Source: Eubacterium sp. (GTDB taxonomy: Bacteria > Bacillota > Clostridia > Oscillospirales > Acutalibacteraceae). Taken from it: DNA of 6,669 nucleotides. A program made the translations under genes and the position numbers. Under the pieces are notes generated by a model, which saw only the letters and a list, made by a program, of their open reading frames with translations, did not search any database and was not told the DNA's origin. Numbering within the stretch: position 1 is the stretch's first letter; each line of letters begins with the position of its first letter. Shown here piece by piece: positions 1 to 5,033 of this stretch. The DNA lies in assembly GCA_017543725.1 (NCBI GenBank), contig JAFYFO010000110.1, forward strand, positions 1 to 6,669. The letters run 5' to 3'.

Positions 1-381
1 ATTGTTATCATCAAATTCGCCGCTGAGAAGCGTTGAAAGAGTTAAACTTTCAATTCTGTTTTCGATATCCGCAACCGAAGAAGTGCAGTCGGGGAGCAAA
101 TCAGCGTCGTCCTCCTCATTTGCAAGTTCAATCATAACGAGAGCGTCATCGAAATCGTTTTTCAAATCCTCATAATTCTGAACCTTCGATTTGAGAGAGC
201 CGATTTTCTGCATTGTTTTCTGGCTTTTTTCCATATCGTCCCAGAAATCGGGAGCGGCGCTTTCTTTTTCAAGGTTTTCAATTTCTTCTTTAACACTGTC
301 AATGCTCAGCGCCTCTTTAAGGTTTTCAATCGCATCTTCGCTTTGCATTAACCTCTGTTTTAATTCTTCGTATTCAATCAT
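1..381 (-). CDS. prfB: Peptide chain release factor 2 (RF2), N-terminal part, cut by window edge
   Basis: RF2 is the class I release factor that recognises UGA and UAA on the ribosome and triggers release of the finished protein. The frame runs from ATG at 381 to base 1 without a stop, giving the first 127 residues. They match the RF2 N-terminal helical domain: a charged coiled-coil start (MIEYEELKQRL), the PDFWDD motif at residues 44-49, an acidic ELANEEDDADLL stretch, and the LLSGEFDDNN motif at the window edge, which in RF2 comes just before the catalytic core. The SPF anticodon-mimic and GGQ motifs lie outside the window. The start is supported by a GGAG 7 nt upstream (389-392) and a near-consensus promoter behind it. 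Unlike many bacterial prfB genes, no in-frame TGA or +1 frameshift is needed; codons 25-26 are CTG AGC. Identification is from remembered family sequence; RF1 is unlikely because of the PDFWDD and LLSGEFD motifs. Confidence 0.93.
   Translation of the reverse strand, partial: MIEYEELKQRLMQSEDAIENLKEALSIDSVKEEIENLEKESAAPDFWDDMEKSQKTMQKIGSLKSKVQNYEDLKNDFDDALVMIELANEEDDADLLPDCTSSVADIENRIESLTLSTLLSGEFDDNN
304..309 (-). other. Position of the usual RF2 programmed frameshift, here read in frame
   Basis: In E. coli and many other bacteria prfB codons 25-26 are CTT TGA, and the ribosome shifts +1 there. Counting from the ATG at 381, codons 25-26 here are CTG AGC, so translation continues in frame. 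A GAGG lies just upstream in codons 23-24, where the stimulatory Shine-Dalgarno-like element normally sits, and a TGA is present in the +1 frame. This looks like a decayed or lost autoregulatory site, though the evolutionary direction is inference. Confidence 0.7.
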
Positions 382-388
382 ATATAAA

Positions 389-392
389 CTCC
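389..392 (-). promoter_or_regulatory. Ribosome-binding site of prfB
   Basis: On the minus strand a GGAG core sits 7 nt upstream of the ATG at 381. It fixes the prfB start and shows that the frame begins upstream of the frameshift position rather than at the later in-frame ATG (codon 12). Confidence 0.75.
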
Positions 393-412
393 GATAATTA
401 TTAGTTTTCACA

Positions 413-441
413 ATTATATAATATTATGCATATTATTTCAA
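413..441 (-). promoter_or_regulatory. Sigma-A-type promoter for prfB
   Basis: On the minus strand TTGAAA (441-436) and a perfect TATAAT (418-413) are separated by 17 nt, which is the optimal spacing for the housekeeping sigma factor. Transcription would begin near 406, leaving a leader of about 25 nt before the prfB ATG, enough for the GGAG site but too short for a leader regulator. prfB is therefore probably transcribed from its own promoter here. Confidence 0.75.
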
Positions 442-465
442 GTTTAAAAACAATTAAACAAATAA

Positions 466-494
466 TTGATTTTTTGATATATAATAAGTATAAT
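466..494 (+). promoter_or_regulatory. Sigma-A-type promoter for the RING-galU-CPBP-tadA unit
   Basis: TTGATT (466-471) and a perfect TATAAT (489-494) are separated by 17 nt. Transcription would start around 501, giving a leader of roughly 33 nt before the ATG at 534. The -35 box is 24 bp from the -35 box of the divergent prfB promoter, so the two promoters are back to back without overlap. No clear operator palindrome stands out between them. I see no second promoter further along the unit. Confidence 0.75.
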
Positions 495-533
495 ATGTTA
501 ATGAAGTGAATTATCCGAAAGAAGGAGATAATT

Positions 534-1523
534 ATGCAATTAAGTGAAAATGCCTCCTGCCCTGTTTGCAACAGAATTTTTCAGAAGGGCGACGATATTG
601 TTTTTTGCCCCGAATGCGGAACTCCGCACCACAGAGAGTGTTATAAAGCGGTTGGGCACTGCGTTAACAGGGGTCTGCACGCTTCGGGATACAGTTATTA
701 TGACGAGCAAAAGAAAAATGCGCAGGTAAATCAGACAGCCGAAGACACAAAGAATGAAACAAGCGAAAATCAAAACGACGTTAATCAGAATGAAGCAAGA
801 AATCCTTTTGAGGGTTTCCTGCTTCCCGATTTGATGAGTTTTGATTCCGTTTATGAAAAAGACGACCAGACCATCTGCGGAGAAAGCGTTGCGGACTACG
901 CGGCAACAATCAAAACCAATGTTCCGAGATTTATCAATGTTTTCAAGGAATTTGAATACAGGGGAAGAAAAGCAAGTTGGAACTGGGGCGCGTTTTTATT
1001 CGGAAGCCTCTATCTTTTTTACAGAAAAATGTACAAGCAGGCAATCGGTTTTATGACTGCTTTTATCGGCGTTATTTACGCAAGCACCTTTGCAATTTCA
1101 AAACTTGCGCCGAAATATGTTGAGGGATTAAGCAATCTTGCAAATCTGCTTGCTCAGAACAAGGCGACAAATGATGACTTCAACGCGCTTTTGAAGATTT
1201 CAGATTTTTCAACGGCAATAACAATCAGCAGAATAGCCTTTGCCGCAATAATTATTTTAAGAATTGTTCAGGCGCTTCTGGCGGACAGAATTTATAAATC
1301 GACCATATCCGACTTTATAAAAAGCGTTAACGCTCAACTTAAAGACGGCGCTTCGTTTGTTCAATCGCCGTTGTTTGGCGCTCAGGGCAGCGATTTATCG
1401 CAGTCCCAACTCAAACGCTATTATCTTTCAAGACGCGGAGGAACTAATCTATTCCTTCCGCTTACCGCAGGATTTGCGATTTATTCTCTTATTTCAATTG
1501 CAAGCCAGACATTGATTTACTAA
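534..1523 (+). CDS. RING-type zinc-finger membrane protein with DUF2628 region, function unknown
   Basis: A 329-residue protein of unknown role. Residues 9-49 form a compact zinc-binding module of the prokaryotic RING-finger kind: C9-X2-C12, C25-X2-C28, H32/H33, C36, H42/C43 and perhaps H49 are candidate ligands for two zinc ions. A hydrophilic Asn/Gln/Glu-rich linker follows (about 58-92). From about 114 comes a region typical of DUF2628 proteins, with the signature WNWGAFLFGSLYLFYRKMYK at 149-168. Likely membrane segments are about 152-163, 170-190, 229-250 and 305-327; there is no signal peptide, so the zinc finger is probably cytoplasmic. An AAGGAG at 522-527, 6 nt before the ATG, fixes the start. 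It is first in a unit with galU, 12 bp upstream of it. A role as a membrane-bound adaptor or sensor is inference; ubiquitin-ligase activity cannot be claimed, as no E1, E2 or ubiquitin-like gene is nearby. Confidence 0.85.
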   Translation: MQLSENASCPVCNRIFQKGDDIVFCPECGTPHHRECYKAVGHCVNRGLHASGYSYYDEQKKNAQVNQTAEDTKNETSENQNDVNQNEARNPFEGFLLPDLMSFDSVYEKDDQTICGESVADYAATIKTNVPRFINVFKEFEYRGRKASWNWGAFLFGSLYLFYRKMYKQAIGFMTAFIGVIYASTFAISKLAPKYVEGLSNLANLLAQNKATNDDFNALLKISDFSTAITISRIAFAAIIILRIVQALLADRIYKSTISDFIKSVNAQLKDGASFVQSPLFGAQGSDLSQSQLKRYYLSRRGGTNLFLPLTAGFAIYSLISIASQTLIY

Positions 1524-1535
1524 GGAGTTTTATTT

Positions 1536-2414
1536 ATGAAAAAAGTCAGAAAAGCAATAATTCCCGCCGCAGGTCTCGGAACAAGGGTGCTTCCGGCTTC
1601 AAAAGCAGTTCCGAAAGAAATGCTCAACATCGTTGATAAGCCCGCTATTCAATACATTGTTGAAGAGGCTTTCAACAGCGGAATTGAGGAAGTATTGATT
1701 ATAACAAACCGCGGAAAAGGCGCTATTGAGGACCATTTCGACCACGCCTTTGAACTTGAAACAAAACTTGAGGGCAAGGAAGATAAAGCGGATATTCTTG
1801 CCGCCGTTAAGGAATGTTCGAATTTCGGAAACATCTATTTTCTCCGTCAGAAAGAAACCGCAGGCCTCGGCCACGCTGTTCTCTGCGCAAAATCCTTTAT
1901 CGGCGACGAGCCTTTTGCAATTCTTTACGGCGACGATGTTATGATTGCTCAGACTCCCGTTACAAAACAACTCATTGACTCCTATGATAAATTTGAGAGG
2001 GGCATTGTCGGCGTTAAGGAAGTTGATGATGAAAGCGTTATGAAATACTGCACGCTTAAAGTCAGCAAAATTGATGAAAAGAATTATATGTGTACCGATA
2101 TGATTGAAAAGCCGAAAAGAGAAGAGATTATAAGCAATTTTTCAATTCTCGGAAGGGTTGTTCTCCCCTCAAAAATCTTTGAAATTCTTGAAAACACCCC
2201 GAAGGGCGCAGGCGGCGAACTTCAACTGACGGACGCTATGAAAACCCTTTCGCAAACAGACGGAGTTATCGCTGTTGACTACGACGGCGACAGATACGAT
2301 ATGGGAAATAAATTCGGAATTCTCAAGGCAAATATTGAGGTTGGACTTAATCATCCCGAGGTTAAGGACCAACTGAAAGAATACATCAAAGAAGTTGCGA
2401 AAAATTTAGATTAA
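1536..2414 (+). CDS. galU: UTP--glucose-1-phosphate uridylyltransferase
   Basis: This cytoplasmic enzyme joins UTP and glucose-1-phosphate to give UDP-glucose and pyrophosphate, supplying glucosyl units for polysaccharide, teichoic acid or glycolipid synthesis and for galactose metabolism. At 292 residues it has the normal length for the GalU/GtaB family. Visible motifs in order: the nucleotide-binding loop PAAGLGTRVLP (10-20) followed by KAVPKEML (23-30) and VDKP (33-36); RQKETAGLGHAV (104-115); the metal-binding YGDD (131-134, more often LGDD); EKP (191-193), a sugar-phosphate contact; GAGGELQLTDAM (224-235); and GDRYDMGNKFG (251-261). The stretch before EKP reads YCTLK where GtaB has YGIID, so a usually conserved Gly is Cys172. 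An AAGGAG at 1522-1527 merges with the stop codon of the upstream gene, 8 nt before the ATG. Co-transcribed with membrane proteins on both sides. Function is secure; the exact polysaccharide pathway served is not visible. Confidence 0.96.
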   Translation: MKKVRKAIIPAAGLGTRVLPASKAVPKEMLNIVDKPAIQYIVEEAFNSGIEEVLIITNRGKGAIEDHFDHAFELETKLEGKEDKADILAAVKECSNFGNIYFLRQKETAGLGHAVLCAKSFIGDEPFAILYGDDVMIAQTPVTKQLIDSYDKFERGIVGVKEVDDESVMKYCTLKVSKIDEKNYMCTDMIEKPKREEIISNFSILGRVVLPSKIFEILENTPKGAGGELQLTDAMKTLSQTDGVIAVDYDGDRYDMGNKFGILKANIEVGLNHPEVKDQLKEYIKEVAKNLD

Positions 2415-2429
2415 GGAAGAAAAAAATTA

Positions 2430-3467
2430 ATGCAAAACAACCAAATTTTCAACAATATGCAATACCCGAATCAGGAACAGATGAAACAGGCGTATCAGCA
2501 GCATATCTATTATAAAAGAAAGCGTTCTTCCGAACTCAATGGCGTTTTCCTTTCAGGTCTGGCAATAGGCGGAACTCTGATTTTCAGCCTTTTCCTCCAG
2601 GTTTTTTCAATTTTGTTTATTCAGGTCGTCTGGCATATTGATTTTCAAAGCGAATCCTCGCTTTTCCAGAATGCGTTTAATATAGTTGCCGTTGATATTA
2701 TATCCCTTGTTCTGCCGTTTTTCCTTCTTTCGCTGATTCTGAAAAAGAATTTTCAGGGCGATTTGATTCCGAGGAAAAAAATCGGTTTTGCCAAAACCGC
2801 CGCGTGGGTCTGCGTCGGAATGATGTGCTGTATCGGCGCAAATTGGGTAACAGAATTTATTATCGCTCTTTTCAAGCAGTTCGGATATAAACTGACTTTG
2901 CCCGAATACAATAAGCCATCAAGCATTTTGGAATGTGTTATCCTTGTTTTCTCAACCGCTGTTGCGCCCGCGCTTTGCGAAGAATTTGCAATGCGATGCA
3001 GCGCTATGGGCGCTTTGAGGAAATACGGAAAAGGCTTTGCCGTTTTTGCAATCAGCATTGTTTTCGGGCTTATTCACGGAAATGTTATTCAATTTGTTTT
3101 TGCGTTTTTGCTCGGACTTGTTTTCGGTTATATAACAATCGTAACGGATAATATTATTCCCGCAATGCTTATTCACGGTTTCAACAACGCGATTTCGGTT
3201 ATAAACGATATTTTAACATACGCAACAGACTCTTCAAAAGCCGGTGAAAACTTTGCTTCGGCTGTTTATATTATTTGGTTTGTTTTCGGAATAGCAGGGC
3301 TGATTTATCTGATAATAAAAAAAGAACTCCTGCCGAAAACAAAGAAAGCGCCGAAAGAGCCATACGCTCCGTCTTTCGGATTAAAACTTCTTTGCCTGCT
3401 TCCCGGGCTGCTTATTCCGATTGCTTTGTTAATCTACGAAACAACTCAGACAATCGTGCCGGTTTAA
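2430..3467 (+). CDS. CPBP-family intramembrane glutamic endopeptidase
   Basis: A 345-residue polytopic membrane protein of the CPBP (CAAX protease and bacteriocin-processing, Rce1-like) family. Three family motifs are intact: EEFAMR at 184-189 (catalytic-type Glu184/Glu185 with Arg189), FGLIHGN at 212-218 (His216) and IHGFNNA at 248-254 (His249, Asn252/253). Hydrophobic segments lie roughly at 36-66, 82-105, 121-149, 166-183, 203-215, 219-236, 277-297 and 317-336. The first 35 residues are polar and Asn/Gln-rich, ending in a basic YYKRKR cluster, suggesting a cytoplasmic N-terminus. Members cleave within or near the membrane, but most bacterial ones have no known substrate; some give immunity to self-made bacteriocins. 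No bacteriocin gene is visible here. The start uses AAGGAAG at 2413-2419, with somewhat long spacing to the ATG, overlapping the galU stop. The next gene, tadA, begins 1 bp after its stop. Family is confident; role is unknown. Confidence 0.9.
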   Translation: MQNNQIFNNMQYPNQEQMKQAYQQHIYYKRKRSSELNGVFLSGLAIGGTLIFSLFLQVFSILFIQVVWHIDFQSESSLFQNAFNIVAVDIISLVLPFFLLSLILKKNFQGDLIPRKKIGFAKTAAWVCVGMMCCIGANWVTEFIIALFKQFGYKLTLPEYNKPSSILECVILVFSTAVAPALCEEFAMRCSAMGALRKYGKGFAVFAISIVFGLIHGNVIQFVFAFLLGLVFGYITIVTDNIIPAMLIHGFNNAISVINDILTYATDSSKAGENFASAVYIIWFVFGIAGLIYLIIKKELLPKTKKAPKEPYAPSFGLKLLCLLPGLLIPIALLIYETTQTIVPV

Positions 3468-3468
3468 T

Positions 3469-3918
3469 ATGGAAAACAAATATATGAAAAAAGCCATAGC
3501 GCTTGCTATGGAAAGTGAAAAAGAGGGCGAAGTTCCCGTTGGCGCAGTTATAGTTAAAGACGGAAAAATAATTGCAACGGGAAGAAATCGCAGGGAAAGT
3601 GAAAAAAATGCGCTGCACCATGCCGAAATTGAGGCGATTGACGGCGCCTGCAAAGCGCTCGGCGGCTGGCGTCTTTTCGGATGTGATTTATATGTTACGC
3701 TTGAGCCCTGCCCGATGTGTGCAGGCGCAATAATTAATTCAAGGATTAAAACCGTTTATTTCGGGGCATACGACAATAAGGCGGGTTCCTTCGGCTCGGT
3801 TGCCGATTTCAACAGAATTCCCTATAATCATAAGCCCGAAATAATTGCAGGAGTTATGGAAAAGGAATGCTCCGAACTGCTCACAGACTTTTTTAAAAAA
3901 TTAAGAGATAAAAAATAA
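3469..3918 (+). CDS. tadA: tRNA-specific adenosine-34 deaminase
   Basis: TadA converts adenosine 34 of the anticodon (in bacteria tRNA-Arg ACG) to inosine so that one tRNA can read several codons; it is normally essential. The protein has 149 residues, usual for the family. The zinc-dependent deaminase signature is complete: HAE at 51-53 (His51 zinc ligand, Glu53 proton shuttle) and PCPMC at 80-84 (Cys81 and Cys84 zinc ligands). Other typical elements are PVGAVIV (23-29), GRN (38-40) and YFGAYDNKAGSFGS (97-110). The tRNA preference over a guanine or cytosine deaminase is judged from these stretches. The start ATG follows the stop of the protease gene by one base (TAATATG) and has no evident Shine-Dalgarno sequence, so translation is probably coupled to the upstream gene. 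Another ATG at codon 6 is possible but would drop N-terminal residues. The stop codon lies inside the stem of the terminator. Confidence 0.95.
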   Translation: MENKYMKKAIALAMESEKEGEVPVGAVIVKDGKIIATGRNRRESEKNALHHAEIEAIDGACKALGGWRLFGCDLYVTLEPCPMCAGAIINSRIKTVYFGAYDNKAGSFGSVADFNRIPYNHKPEIIAGVMEKECSELLTDFFKKLRDKK

Positions 3919-3948
3919 CCGATGCACCGCATCGGTTATTTTATTTTT
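3912..3948. terminator. Bidirectional intrinsic terminator between tadA and leuB
   Basis: AATAACCGATGC (3914-3925) pairs perfectly with GCATCGGTTATT (3929-3940) around a three-base loop ACC; two more A-T pairs extend the stem to 14 bp. A T-rich tract (3941-3948) follows on the plus strand, and on the minus strand the run of A at 3911-3915 reads as a T tract. It can therefore stop both converging transcripts. The tadA stop codon (3916-3918) lies within the left arm, and the leuB stop (3952-3950) lies 10 bp beyond the right arm. Confidence 0.9.
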
Positions 3949-3949
3949 C

Positions 3950-5020
3950 TTATAATAATGAAGCAACCAAATCGCCCATCTGAGAGGTTGAAACAGCTTC
4001 AAAGCCCTCTTCATAAATATCGGGAGTTCTTGCTTTTGTTAACGCTTCATCAACTGCCTTTTCAATTGCATCGGCAGCTTCACTTTCGCCGAAGGTATAG
4101 CGAAGCATCATAGCGCCTGAAAGGATTGTTGCAAGCGGATTTGCCTTGCCCTGATTTGCAATATCGGGAGCGGAGCCGTGAATTGGCTCGTATAATCCGA
4201 AAGTGCCCTCTGCAAGAGAAGCCGAAGCAAGCATTCCGATTGAGCCGCTAATCATCGAAGCCTCATCGGAAAGAATATCGCCGAAGATATTTGAGGTTAC
4301 GATTGTATCAAACTGATTGGGATTGCGAACAAGCTGCATTGCACAGTTATCAACATACATATATGAAACCTCAACCTCGGGATAATCCTTTGCGGTTTCC
4401 TCCATAACCTTACGCCAGAGTCTTGAAGAATCAAGAACATTTGCCTTATCAACGCAGGTTAATCTCTTTTCACGCTTCATCGCATATTCAAAGCCTGCAA
4501 CAACAATTCGCTTGATTTCGGGATAGGTATAGCGCTCGGTATCGTATGCGCCGACAACGCCGTTTTCTTCATATGTTCCCCTGTCGCCGAAATAAATTCC
4601 GCCTGTAAGCTCACGGACAATGAGGATATCAAGTCCGTCGCCGATAATCTCCTCCTTAATCGGAGAAGCGCTCTTAAGCGGAGCAAAAATCTTTGCAGGA
4701 CGGAGATTTGCAAAAAGTCCTAAATCCTCACGGATTGCAAGAAGACCTTTTTCGGGGCGGTTGCTTCCCGGCTGGCTATCCCACTTAGGACCGCCAACTG
4801 CGCCGAGGAGAACTGCATCGCTCTCCTTGCAGGCATCGGCAGTTGCCTGGGGGTATGGAACGCCCGTTTCATCAATTGCGCAGCCGCCAAGCAGCTGATA
4901 GTTATAATTGAACTTAAAGCCGAACTTCTCGCCCGCTTTATCAAGCACCTTGATTGTTTCATCAACAATCTCGGGACCTATTCCGTCGCCCTTTAAAACT
5001 GTTATGTTAAATTCCTTCAT
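3950..5020 (-). CDS. leuB: 3-isopropylmalate dehydrogenase
   Basis: LeuB oxidises 3-isopropylmalate with NAD+; the product decarboxylates to 2-ketoisocaproate, the precursor of leucine. It is a cytoplasmic Mg2+- or Mn2+-dependent homodimer. With the start at 5020 the protein is 356 residues, normal for the family. Visible motifs: [11 protein letters not shown] (11-21), GAVGGPKWD (73-81), Arg97 and Arg107 in [14 protein letters not shown] (substrate binding), [10 protein letters not shown] (136-145), DKANVL with Lys192 (191-196), Asp224 in VDNCAMQL, Asp248 and Asp252 in [11 protein letters not shown] (metal binding), and the NAD-site motif [11 protein letters not shown] (278-288). A TTG at 5038 would add six residues and overlap leuA, but AAGGAG at 5033-5028 sits 7 nt from the ATG at 5020, so the shorter form is chosen. 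It lies 11 bp after leuA, clearly co-transcribed, and ends at the shared terminator. Confidence 0.96.
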   Translation of the reverse strand: MKEFNITVLKGDGIGPEIVDETIKVLDKAGEKFGFKFNYNYQLLGGCAIDETGVPYPQATADACKESDAVLLGAVGGPKWDSQPGSNRPEKGLLAIREDLGLFANLRPAKIFAPLKSASPIKEEIIGDGLDILIVRELTGGIYFGDRGTYEENGVVGAYDTERYTYPEIKRIVVAGFEYAMKREKRLTCVDKANVLDSSRLWRKVMEETAKDYPEVEVSYMYVDNCAMQLVRNPNQFDTIVTSNIFGDILSDEASMISGSIGMLASASLAEGTFGLYEPIHGSAPDIANQGKANPLATILSGAMMLRYTFGESEAADAIEKAVDEALTKARTPDIYEEGFEAVSTSQMGDLVASLL

Positions 5021-5027
5021 AGCTTTT

Positions 5028-5033
5028 CTCCTT
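5028..5033 (-). promoter_or_regulatory. Ribosome-binding site that decides the leuB start
   Basis: Minus-strand AAGGAG (5033-5028), 7 nt before the ATG at 5020, shares its first two bases with the leuA stop codon TAA (5034-5032). It rules out the TTG at 5038, which lies upstream of this site, and suggests that ribosomes finishing leuA restart on leuB. Confidence 0.85.

Noticed and set aside
191..397. Plus-strand open frame of 68 codons antisense to prfB
   Set aside because: The minus strand here clearly encodes RF2; the antisense product is Ser/Leu/Phe-rich with no motif, and no ribosome-binding site precedes it.
534..690. A bacterial ubiquitin-like conjugation system built on the RING domain
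   Set aside because: No E1-like, E2-like, ubiquitin-like or deubiquitinase gene is present in the window, and the finger alone does not establish ligase activity.
1599..1970. Minus-strand open frame of 123 codons inside galU
   Set aside because: It is a mirror of a strongly conserved galU coding frame, with no promoter, ribosome-binding site or recognisable domain.
2753..3058. Minus-strand open frame of 101 codons inside the CPBP protease gene
   Set aside because: It lies opposite the catalytic motifs of the protease and is explained by codon composition; it has no independent support.
2430..3467. CPBP protease as an immunity gene of a bacteriocin or phage-abortive locus
   Set aside because: No small leader-peptide gene, transporter or toxin is nearby; neighbours are housekeeping genes.
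3919..3949. Small RNA or tRNA gene after tadA, where some Firmicutes carry the SRP RNA
   Set aside because: Only 31 bp separate the opposing stop codons, and they are taken up by the terminator hairpin.
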